In this document: positions 56,917 through 64,000 of the stretch, one piece after another
How the letters are laid out: every line of letters begins with the position of its first letter
Position numbering within the stretch: the stretch's first letter is position 1
Assembly (NCBI RefSeq): GCF_020882015.2
Contig: NZ_CP086555.2
Location: forward strand, 434,001 to 498,000
Length of the DNA: 64,000 nucleotides
Source of the DNA: Candidatus Borrelia undatumii
Lineage (GTDB): Bacteria > Spirochaetota > Spirochaetia > Borreliales > Borreliaceae
Reading direction: 5' to 3'
Program-made: the position numbers and the translations under genes
The notes under the pieces: model-generated
The model's input: the letters and a program-made list of their open reading frames with translations, nothing else
What the model was told of the DNA's origin: nothing
The model's database searches: none

Positions 56917-57420
56917 ATGAATGTAAGAAACAAATTGGCTAATAATTACTTGTTTATTTCCGTTCTAGTTTTTTTTGATCAATTATCTAAGTACTTGATT
57001 GTTCGGTATGTTGAACTTGGGGATGAGTATTTATCTATTTTTGGAGATTTTTTTAAAATAATACATGTTAGGAATACTGGGATTTTATTTTCAATAGGTT
57101 CTAATATTGATGATAATTTAAAGAATTTGTTTTTTCTCGTGCTTCCCATTGTTGTTTTGATTTTTGTTTTTTATTTTTCCTTAAGAGAGAGGAATGGTTT
57201 AATTAGAATTTCACTTTTATTGATTTTGTCTGGTGGTATCGGGAATATTATTGATAGACTATTTAGACCCCTGGGAGTTGTGGATTTCCTAGATGTAAAA
57301 TTTTTTGGCATTTTTGGACTGCAGAGATGGCCAACTTTTAATTTTGCAGACAGTTATGTTGTAGTAGGCATAGTTTTGTTTGTGATTTGTGATTTGTTTA
57401 TAAAAAATAGAAAGTGTTAA
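56917..57420 (+). CDS. lspA: Lipoprotein signal peptidase (signal peptidase II)
   Basis: A 167-aa membrane protease that removes signal peptides from prolipoproteins after lipidation. Four membrane helices are evident. The catalytic Asp pair lies in GGIGNIIDRLFRPLGVVDFLD and PTFNFADSYV. Length normal. It lies in a compact run with the NIF3 gene and a small membrane protein. Borrelia makes very many lipoproteins, so it is essential in practice. Confidence 0.95.
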   Translation: MNVRNKLANNYLFISVLVFFDQLSKYLIVRYVELGDEYLSIFGDFFKIIHVRNTGILFSIGSNIDDNLKNLFFLVLPIVVLIFVFYFSLRERNGLIRISLLLILSGGIGNIIDRLFRPLGVVDFLDVKFFGIFGLQRWPTFNFADSYVVVGIVLFVICDLFIKNRKC

Positions 57421-57423
57421 TCC

Positions 57424-57651
57424 ATGAAAATTTTATATTTTATTTTGTGTTCATTGACTAATTTATCTTTGATGCTTTTGGTTTTCTTTCTAGAGTTTTT
57501 TTTTGTTGCTAAACTTAACATTATTGTTTCTCCTTTTTTTCAGTTATTTTTGGTTTTGCTGTTGATTATTGTTTCAATTACCATAAGCTATTTTTTATCA
57601 AATTTTATTGTAAAGAGTATTATTTCTAAGTTTTTCAATCTAGATAAATAA
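57424..57651 (+). CDS. Small membrane protein, 75 aa
   Basis: Two long hydrophobic segments (about 1-28 and 33-62), Lys-rich tail. ATG 3 bases after the lspA stop. No family recognised; conserved in position among borreliae from memory. Confidence 0.65.
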   Translation: MKILYFILCSLTNLSLMLLVFFLEFFFVAKLNIIVSPFFQLFLVLLLIIVSITISYFLSNFIVKSIISKFFNLDK

Positions 57652-57667
57652 AGAGAAAGAGGTTCTG

Positions 57668-58492
57668 GTGGCTTTGCGAGTTTTGATTGCTGGGGAGGTT
57701 GTGGGTAAGCCTGGCATTGTTGTGATAAAAGAGTTTTTGTCCACTTTTAAAAAGGATAAAAAAATTGATTTTGTGATATCCGGCAATAATTTTACTACGG
57801 GATTTAGAGGTCTTTGTAAGCGACATGTTTTTTTGTTAAGAAAGTATGGTGTTGATGTCCTAACTTTAGGGGAGAATGCATTTGCAAGATCTTTACTGGG
57901 AGATGAACTTGATAAATATAGTTTTATTTTAAAACCTCTAAATTATCCTGCTAGGTTGAAAGGTTACTCTTACTTCATTTACAACGTTAGTGGTGTTAGA
58001 GTTGCTGTAATTAGGCTTGTTGGGCAGACGGGCACTACGAAATATAACTTTAATAATCCTTTTTTTGCTTTTGATTATATTTGCGAAAAAATAAAGTTAC
58101 AAACAAATAATATAATCGTGCTTTTTGATTCAAATACTACGGCTGAGACGAATGCCATGTTTTTTTATTTAAAATCTAGGGTCAGTGTTTGTTTTGGTAT
58201 TGGCAGGCGAATATTAACAGCTGATCTTAGAATTCTGGATGACACTGCGATTATTACTGATCTTGGTAGGGTTGGGAGTCTAAACAGTGTTATTGGTTGT
58301 GTCCCTGAACTTGAGATAGATAAATTCTTAAAAGGATTTCTGCACAACCGATTTACTGAATCTTGGGAAGGTCTTGGATTTAATGGTGCTATAGTTGAGA
58401 TCAATGATGATGGCAAGGCTATTTTTGTAGAGAATGTAAGAGAATATATCAGTTTTAAAGGCAGCTTAAGAGGTCAGAATGATGATATTTAG
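57668..58492 (+). CDS. YmdB-family metallophosphoesterase homologue, probably inactive
   Basis: A 274-aa protein whose length and block order match YmdB (calcineurin-like 2',3'-cNMP phosphodiesterase). Every recognised metal-site motif is altered: GD to GE (Glu10), NGEN to SGNN (Asn40), GNH to GEN (Glu69-Asn70), DFHAEAT to DSNTTAET (His to Asn156), and GTHTH to GIGRR (Gly179, Arg181). By contrast the structural block TADLRILDDTAIITDLGRVGSLNSVIG is well kept. It therefore looks like a retained pseudoenzyme. GTG start. Confidence 0.8.
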   Translation: MALRVLIAGEVVGKPGIVVIKEFLSTFKKDKKIDFVISGNNFTTGFRGLCKRHVFLLRKYGVDVLTLGENAFARSLLGDELDKYSFILKPLNYPARLKGYSYFIYNVSGVRVAVIRLVGQTGTTKYNFNNPFFAFDYICEKIKLQTNNIIVLFDSNTTAETNAMFFYLKSRVSVCFGIGRRILTADLRILDDTAIITDLGRVGSLNSVIGCVPELEIDKFLKGFLHNRFTESWEGLGFNGAIVEINDDGKAIFVENVREYISFKGSLRGQNDDI

Positions 58493-58539
58493 TCTATTGG
58501 CGTTTAGATCAACATTGTGTTCAAGCAGGAGGTGGGGTA

Positions 58540-59823
58540 ATGTATAAATACCTTGTGGAGGGCGGTTTTAAAATAGGTGGAAAAATAGCTGCTAGTGGTA
58601 ATAAGAATGCAGCTTTGCCCTGTATTGTAGCTTCACTGCTTACAGATGAAGAGGTTGTTTTGGAAAATATTCCAAACATTAAGGATGTAGAAGTTATTTT
58701 AAAGATTTTAGAGGATCTGGGTGCTGAGGTTTTAAGAGATGGTAATATTGTCAGAATTAAGGTTTTAAATATTACCAAGACTGAGATGAACTCTTCTTTA
58801 ACGGATTTGATTAGAGCCTCTATTTTATTTGTCGGTCCTGTTCTTGCCAGATGTGGGAGGATTAATATTGCTCCTCCTGGTGGTGATGTGATTGGAAAGA
58901 GACGGCTTGATACCCATTTTTATGGGTTCTGTAAGCTTGGTGCTGTATTAATAGATGACGAGCAGCGTATTATTTTAGAAGTAGATAAATTGATTGGAGC
59001 TGAAATGTTTTTAGATGAGGCGTCAGTTACTGCCACTGAGAACATTATAATGGCTGCTGTTCTTGCTCCTGGTGAGACCGTTATAATGAATGCTGCATGT
59101 GAACCGCATGTGCAAGATTTGTGCAAGATGTTAAATACTATGGGAGCTAGTATTTCTGGCGTTGGCTCTAATGTTATTAAGATAAGGGGTGTTAAGAAAT
59201 TAAGGGGAGCTAGGTACCGGATAGGGGCTGATTTTATGCAGGTAGGTTCCTTAATTAGCCTTTCTGCTTTAACAGGCGGGGAACTTGAGATTAATAAAGC
59301 CGACCCTAGGCATTTTGTTTTAATAAGGCATGTGTATTCAAAACTTGGCATTGATTTTGACTATGATGAGAAGAATATATACGTTAAGGAGAAACAAGAT
59401 TTAAGAGTAAGATTGGATTTTGGGGGGCACATTCCCAAAATTGATGATGGCCCCTGGCCCGCTTTTCCAACAGACCTTATGAGCATAGTTATAGTAACTG
59501 CAACTCAGGCACAGGGGACAGTTCTTGTTTTTGAAAAAATGTTTGAATCGAGAATGTTTTTTGTAGACAAACTTATAAAAATGGGTGCTCAAATTGTCCT
59601 TTGTGATCCGCATCGGGCAGTGATTACAGGGAAAACGATTCTTAAGGGAAGTGTTCTATCTTCTCCTGATGTCAGGGCGGGTATGTCTTTGCTTATTGCA
59701 GCTCTTTGTGCTAAAGGAGAGAGCCAGATTCAAAATGTTTATCAAATTGAAAGAGGGTATGAAGAAGTTGTTAATAAACTAACTTCTCTAGGAGCAAGGA
59801 TTAAGAAAGTTTCAGAAGAATAG
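58540..59823 (+). CDS. murA: UDP-N-acetylglucosamine 1-carboxyvinyltransferase
   Basis: A 427-aa enzyme for the first step of peptidoglycan synthesis. The N-terminal GNKNAALP and the flexible-loop region APPGGDVIGKRRLD are clear. The catalytic Cys (Cys115 in E. coli) is Asp116 here, a change known to leave activity but block fosfomycin. GGAGGTGGGG precedes the ATG. Length is normal. Cytoplasmic. Confidence 0.97.
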   Translation: MYKYLVEGGFKIGGKIAASGNKNAALPCIVASLLTDEEVVLENIPNIKDVEVILKILEDLGAEVLRDGNIVRIKVLNITKTEMNSSLTDLIRASILFVGPVLARCGRINIAPPGGDVIGKRRLDTHFYGFCKLGAVLIDDEQRIILEVDKLIGAEMFLDEASVTATENIIMAAVLAPGETVIMNAACEPHVQDLCKMLNTMGASISGVGSNVIKIRGVKKLRGARYRIGADFMQVGSLISLSALTGGELEINKADPRHFVLIRHVYSKLGIDFDYDEKNIYVKEKQDLRVRLDFGGHIPKIDDGPWPAFPTDLMSIVIVTATQAQGTVLVFEKMFESRMFFVDKLIKMGAQIVLCDPHRAVITGKTILKGSVLSSPDVRAGMSLLIAALCAKGESQIQNVYQIERGYEEVVNKLTSLGARIKKVSEE

Positions 59824-60105
59824 GAGCTTTGTTTTATTGAGGGATAATATTTTTTGATGGGAAAACAAGATAAGAGCTTGTTATTGATGGAAATATATGT
59901 AAAGTAATTTTTGTTATTGGCTGTAATCCTACGTTATATTGGATTCTTGATTATTCTTGTTTCTTAATAGTTCTTTGGATCACAAAAGTTTTAATAGCTT
60001 AGCGGTTTATTTTGTTTGTGGCTTTAGTTGTATTAGGTGGCTTGTTTTGAAAAGCTTTATGGTTTAATAACAATAATTGATGAATTGATGAAAGGTGAAC
60101 TTCAT
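59824..60105. other. Intergenic region murA-MATE
   Basis: 282 bases with no clear gene. A short AAAGGTGA (60090-60097) is the binding site for the MATE gene; nothing else stands out. Confidence 0.5.
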
Positions 60106-61467
60106 ATGGTAACAAATCAAACCAAAATTAGAGAGTTAATATTACATGGGAATTTGTATAAAGTATTTTTAGCTATTAGTTTTCCTATTTTGGTAACTAA
60201 TATTATTCAAGCTTGCTACGAGCTTACAGATATGTTTTATGTGGGAAAACTTGGCGCTGTTCCTCTTGCCGCACTATCTCTTACAGGCCCTATTAATTTT
60301 CTTATTATGGTTTTTGCTATGGGAATGGCTATGGGAAGCATATCATTTATGTCTAAATCTATTGGAGAAGGGACATTTTCTAAGTTTTCAAAATATGCAG
60401 GACAATTGTTATTTTTAAATTTCATATCATCTTTGTTTGTTACAGTTTTTATTTTGTTGTCTATAGATTTTATTCTGGATTTTATGTCCGTTAAGGGTGA
60501 GCTTAGGGAGCTCACTAAGTCTTATTTTTATGTCACAACTTATGCGATACCTGTAATGTTTTTAAGTGTTTCTATTACATACATATTAAATTCTCAAGGA
60601 GAAACCATTACTTCGATGATAATAATTTTAATTGCAAATATTATTAATTTCATTCTTGACCCAATTTTAATGTTTAATTTTGACCTGGGTATTGCTGGTG
60701 CTGCTTGGGCTACTTTTTTTTCAAAATTAGTAACAGTTTTTTCTTATTTGCTTCTAACTTATGGATTAAATCGTGGATTTAAGATAAATGTTGGAGATAT
60801 TATGCCAGATGTTGCTATTATGAAAAATATTTTCAACTTAGGTTTCCCAGCAGCTTTTGGACAGATTATGACATCTCTTTCTTTTTTGGTTTTCAATTAT
60901 CTTGTGATCCAAATTAGCCCCAAATTTTTAGCCGCTTACGGTCTTACAAATAGTATTATTGCATTTTTGCTTCTCCCTGGGATGAGCATTGGTACTGGAC
61001 TTATTACAATTGTTGGTCAAAATCTTGGAGCAAAAAACGTTGATAGAATAGGGTATGCTTTAAAAAAGGGTTTTTTTGTTTCCTTGGTAGTATTACTTAC
61101 AATTAATGCAGTTGTAATATTTTTCAGAGAAGTTATTGTGACTTTTTTTACAAGTGATTTAGAAGTTTTAAACTATGCTAGCGACTATTTGTTATTAGCA
61201 TCAATTGGTACTGTCGGATACGGGTTGCAACAAGTTTTTTTTGGAGGGCTGATTGGCTCAGGATTTACAAAACTTGTCATGGTCATCGTTTGCGTTCGTC
61301 TTTGGATTATTCGTCTGCCGGCTGTGCTTGTTTTTCAGTATTTTGGAGTCATGGAAAACTCTTTAGGTTACGCTTTTATAATATCAAATTATGCGGCTTT
61401 TTTAATTTTGTTGTACTTTACCCTTACAAAATACTGGTTGAAGTTGCCGCATAGTCTAAGCAATTAA
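60106..61467 (+). CDS. MATE-family efflux transporter
   Basis: A 453-aa multidrug/toxin exporter with 12 membrane helices in two similar halves (repeat segments GAVPLAALSLTGPINFLI and PKFLAAYGLTNSIIAFLL). ATG 60106 follows AAAGGTGA; the upstream reading frame is not convincing. Likely coupled to Na+ or H+. Substrate unknown. It is followed by a convergent hairpin terminator. Confidence 0.93.
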   Translation: MVTNQTKIRELILHGNLYKVFLAISFPILVTNIIQACYELTDMFYVGKLGAVPLAALSLTGPINFLIMVFAMGMAMGSISFMSKSIGEGTFSKFSKYAGQLLFLNFISSLFVTVFILLSIDFILDFMSVKGELRELTKSYFYVTTYAIPVMFLSVSITYILNSQGETITSMIIILIANIINFILDPILMFNFDLGIAGAAWATFFSKLVTVFSYLLLTYGLNRGFKINVGDIMPDVAIMKNIFNLGFPAAFGQIMTSLSFLVFNYLVIQISPKFLAAYGLTNSIIAFLLLPGMSIGTGLITIVGQNLGAKNVDRIGYALKKGFFVSLVVLLTINAVVIFFREVIVTFFTSDLEVLNYASDYLLLASIGTVGYGLQQVFFGGLIGSGFTKLVMVIVCVRLWIIRLPAVLVFQYFGVMENSLGYAFIISNYAAFLILLYFTLTKYWLKLPHSLSN

Positions 61468-61514
61468 TAATTGCAGCAGTTATAACTAGATAAATGTCCC
61501 AGTGGTATTGAAAT

Positions 61515-61540
61515 TGTGAGTTTATAATAATAAACTCACA
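61515..61540. terminator. Bidirectional hairpin between MATE and lipoprotein gene
   Basis: Stem TGTGAGTTTAT/ATAAACTCACA (11 bp) with loop AATA, between convergent genes. T tracts are weak. Confidence 0.6.
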
Positions 61541-61560
61541 TAAAATTGAAGTTTAATCTA

Positions 61561-61932
61561 TCAATCTTGTTTTAGGAAAATATGAAATACGTTTTTTTTT
61601 CTTTTATTGACTTTGATATTCAATTTAAATTTTTTCCTCTCTCCCGCTCTAAGGCCTTCTTTGATTATGTGGCCCGTTTTATTGCCTTTTTTAAAAATTG
61701 CCAATGAGCTCTGTTTTATATCTGTTTTTCTGTTGTTTTTAAGGGTAATTATTAAGTTGCTCTTATTATCAGTTTCGAATTTTATTATTTCAATTTTATT
61801 TGTATTTTTATTTATGCTAACAATGTAGGTAAGCTCTCTAGTAATATTTTGTGATTTTATAGGCTTATTTTTTATACACGATATGCTCACAGATATAACA
61901 AATATCGTGATGATTTTTGATATATTTCGCAC
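61561..61932 (-). CDS. Small lipoprotein, 123 aa
   Basis: A GTG start at 61932 gives a signal sequence (MRNISKIITIFVISVSISC) ending in the lipobox SISC. The longer frame up to 62031 adds 33 residues that do not look like a signal peptide. No strong Shine-Dalgarno is seen. The mature part is Lys- and Asn-rich with a strand-rich C-terminus. Function unknown. Confidence 0.6.
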   Translation of the reverse strand: MRNISKIITIFVISVSISCIKNKPIKSQNITRELTYIVSINKNTNKIEIIKFETDNKSNLIITLKNNRKTDIKQSSLAIFKKGNKTGHIIKEGLRAGERKKFKLNIKVNKRKKNVFHIFLKQD

Positions 61933-62031
61933 TAAGTACAGCTTTTGTAAGTAGTTAGCAATCAAAGTCAAGTGAGCATGAATAGAGACTAAATAACTAT
62001 AATTAAGGGGAGGGTTTCTTCTACACTTCAT

Positions 62032-62493
62032 TTACACTGACTTGTATAATAATACGGAATGTGTTACATGGGAATAGTAAAGGTAAATAATGTGTTCAAG
62101 GGTTATTCTTTAAGTGGTTGAGGTTGCTTTCTTTGAAGAGTAGTTGCTATGTTTATAGATCATAAATATGGCGTACAGAAATGGTGTGTCACTATTTTTA
62201 TCTTTTATCTCATCTAATCTAATATAAATAAGATTGTAACTGGAATAAAATATTAGAGCTATTGACTACATGTCGAATAATTTGTAGACTATCAGAGTCA
62301 TTGAGAATTTCTTTTAGAAAAACACGGAAGTCGGGTCAATTTCTAGTAAGGGATATTCTTTTGGTGTATGGCATGGTAGTTCTATTTATTTTGTAATTGT
62401 TGTATATTATTAGGGAAATGGGATGGAATCCTTGAGGTAGGGGTTTTAAAGAACTGGGTAAATATTTGGGGTTATAAGTTTAGGAGGTAATTC
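62032..62493. other. Region upstream of tuf with probable long leader
   Basis: 462 bases without an intact gene. The best promoter for tuf is TTGACT (62262-62267), 17 bases, TAGACT (62285-62290), which would give a leader of nearly 200 nt. Another TATAAT lies at 62045-62050. The tuf binding site is AGGAGG (62481-62486). No known riboswitch pattern was seen. Confidence 0.45.
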
Positions 62494-63678
62494 ATGGCTA
62501 AAGAAGTTTTTCAGAGAACAAAGCCGCACATGAATGTTGGCACAATAGGGCACGTTGACCACGGAAAGACAACATTAACGGCGGCTATTAGTATTTATTG
62601 TTCGAAAGTGAATAAGGATGTCAGGGCGCTTAAATATGAAGATATTGATAATGCGCCTGAGGAGAAGGCGAGGGGAATAACTATTAACGCTAGACACATT
62701 GAGTACGAGACAGCAAACAGGCATTATGCTCATGTTGATTGTCCGGGGCACGCCGACTATATTAAAAATATGATTACGGGAGCGGCTCAGATGGACGCTG
62801 CTATACTTTTGGTGGCGTCTGATAGTGGGGCTGAGCCTCAGACTAAAGAACATTTGCTTCTTGCACAGAGAATGGGAATAAAGAAGATAATAGTGTTTTT
62901 GAATAAATTAGATTTGGCAGACCCTGAGCTTGTTGAACTTGTTGAAGTTGAGGTTTTAGAGCTTGTTGAGAAGTATGGATTTGCTGGGGATACTCCGATA
63001 ATCAAGGGAGCTGCTTTTGGAGCTATGTCAAATCCTGATGATCCTGAGGCTACAAAGTGTATAAAGGAACTTCTTGATTCTATGGATAATTATTTTGATC
63101 TTCCTGTAAGGGACATTGATAAGCCGTTTTTGCTTGCCGTTGAGGATGTTTTTTCTATATCTGGACGTGGTACTGTTGCCACTGGACGTATTGAGAGAGG
63201 CCTTATTAAGGTTGGACAAGAAGTTGAGATTGTTGGAATTAGAGAAACTAAAAAAACGACTGTGACTGGCGTTGAAATGTTTCAAAAAATTCTTGAGCAA
63301 GGTCAAGCAGGGGATAATGTTGGACTTTTGCTCAGGGGTGTCGATAAGAAGGATATTGAAAGAGGGCAGGTTATTTCTGCTGTTGGGACGATTACTCCTC
63401 ATAAGAAGTTTAAGGCATCTATATATTGTTTGACTAAAGAGGAGGGCGGGAGGCATAAGCCATTTTTCCCAGGATATAGGCCGCAGTTTTTCTTCAGAAC
63501 GACAGATGTTACGGGTATGGTAGCTTTGGAAGGAAAGGAAATGGTTATGCCGGGAGATAATGTTGATATTGTTGTTGAGCTTATTTCTTCAATAGCTATG
63601 GATAAGAATGTTGAGTTTGCCGTTAGAGAGGGAGGCAGAACTGTTGCTTCAGGGCGTATTCTTGAAATATTGGAATAG
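62494..63678 (+). CDS. tuf: Elongation factor Tu
   Basis: A 394-aa GTPase that brings aminoacyl-tRNA to the ribosome. G1 is GHVDHGKT, G2 region is [16 protein letters not shown]3 is DCPGH, G4 is NKLD (usual NKCD). Domains 2 and 3 are intact to the C-terminal [20 protein letters not shown] precedes the ATG. It precedes rpsJ, the first gene of the S10 ribosomal operon. Confidence 0.98.
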   Translation: MAKEVFQRTKPHMNVGTIGHVDHGKTTLTAAISIYCSKVNKDVRALKYEDIDNAPEEKARGITINARHIEYETANRHYAHVDCPGHADYIKNMITGAAQMDAAILLVASDSGAEPQTKEHLLLAQRMGIKKIIVFLNKLDLADPELVELVEVEVLELVEKYGFAGDTPIIKGAAFGAMSNPDDPEATKCIKELLDSMDNYFDLPVRDIDKPFLLAVEDVFSISGRGTVATGRIERGLIKVGQEVEIVGIRETKKTTVTGVEMFQKILEQGQAGDNVGLLLRGVDKKDIERGQVISAVGTITPHKKFKASIYCLTKEEGGRHKPFFPGYRPQFFFRTTDVTGMVALEGKEMVMPGDNVDIVVELISSIAMDKNVEFAVREGGRTVASGRILEILE

Positions 63679-63728
63679 GGTGGGAATAGGGATGCTCTTG
63701 TGTCCCCTAGAGAGTATAGGAGAGTAAA

Positions 63729-64000
63729 TTGATTGCGAAAGATAAAATACGGGTAAGGCTTTTTAGTTTTGATGTTAAGATATTGGATCAGAGCGCTGAG
63801 TCTATTGTTAGAGCTGTTCAGAAGTCTAAAGCTCAAATAAAGGGTCCTGTTCCTTTGCCGACAAAGATAAAGAAATATACTGTTTTGCGTTCTCCTCATG
63901 TTAATAAGAAATCAAGAGAGCAATTTGAAATGAGAACTCATAAGAGGCTTATTGATATTTTAGATCCTACTTCTGCTTTGATGGATTCTTTGATGAAATT
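63729..64000 (+). CDS. rpsJ: 30S ribosomal protein S10, 3' end outside window
   Basis: Partial, 90 codons seen. The reading frame from TTG 63729 gives [20 protein letters not shown], then GPVPLPTK and [19 protein letters not shown], the S10 signature. AGGAGAG lies just upstream. It lies 50 bases after tuf, as expected for the start of the S10 operon; the last dozen codons fall outside. Confidence 0.96.
   Translation, partial: MIAKDKIRVRLFSFDVKILDQSAESIVRAVQKSKAQIKGPVPLPTKIKKYTVLRSPHVNKKSREQFEMRTHKRLIDILDPTSALMDSLMK

Overview
The window is part of a Borrelia chromosome, most likely from the relapsing-fever clade. It is very AT-rich, uses TTG and GTG starts freely, and carries many short lipobox proteins. 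From rpoN-type and replication genes to tuf, the gene order matches the central block that I recall from Borrelia burgdorferi (about BB0434 to BB0477). The clade call rests on hpt-purA-purB lying between the 16S and 23S rRNA genes, an arrangement known from relapsing-fever borreliae and absent from Lyme borreliae. No database search was possible, so the species is not named.

Layout. (1) 1-12740 is a split rRNA locus. The 5' part of 23S (minus strand, own promoter) and 16S plus tRNA-Ala (minus strand, own promoter and terminator) are about 8.7 kb apart. The spacer holds a small lipoprotein, a HAD phosphatase, hpt-purA-purB, tRNA-Ile, and an alpha-glucoside PTS operon (glvC-glvA). (2) 12927-17830 holds radA, rsmI, DUF1294, DUF1893 and YigZ genes, then about 1.15 kb of decayed DNA with a recognisable ParA remnant where Lyme borreliae have chromosomal partition genes. 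(3) 17831-29561 is the replication-origin region: gyrA and gyrB leftward; dnaA, dnaN, recF, a DUF721 gene, rpmH, rnpA, yidC and jag rightward. Strand composition switches from A/C-rich to G/T-rich on the + strand between dnaA and dnaN, where an 11-bp motif occurs three times; this is the probable oriC. (4) 29687-45186 holds an epimerase, fba and hsp20 (+), then a leftward operon chrA-chrA-rpoN-hpf-ptsH-antiporter::EIIA-aspS, then mscS, a glycolipid glycosyltransferase, holA, a lipoprotein and uvrC. (5) 45303-49566 holds an exported LamG/FnIII protein, a TPR protein, three tRNA-Ser genes, tRNA-Arg, a lipoprotein and SRP RNA. (6) 49697-64000 holds dnaX-ybaB-recR, ndk, lptC-lptA-lptB-like genes, pgeF, NIF3, lspA, a YmdB-like pseudoenzyme, murA, a MATE exporter, a lipoprotein, tuf and the start of rpsJ.

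How the genes work together. The spacer genes suggest scavenging in host blood or tick: purine salvage (Hpt, PurA, PurB) and alpha-glucoside uptake and cleavage (GlvC, GlvA). The rpoN operon resembles the enterobacterial rpoN-hpf-ptsN-npr operon, but the EIIA-Ntr-like domain is fused to a cation/proton antiporter, suggesting a phosphorelay acting on ion transport. The Lpt-like genes sit in an organism group that lacks LPS and fit a role in outer-membrane lipid or lipoprotein traffic.

The observations I rate highest are the YmdB-family protein that has lost all recognised metal ligands, the antiporter-EIIA fusion inside the rpoN operon, the decayed parA locus, a perfect 31-bp inverted repeat upstream of glvC, a nine-G tract inside a chrA gene, and a tandem duplication that creates a five-codon upstream ORF before the HAD gene.
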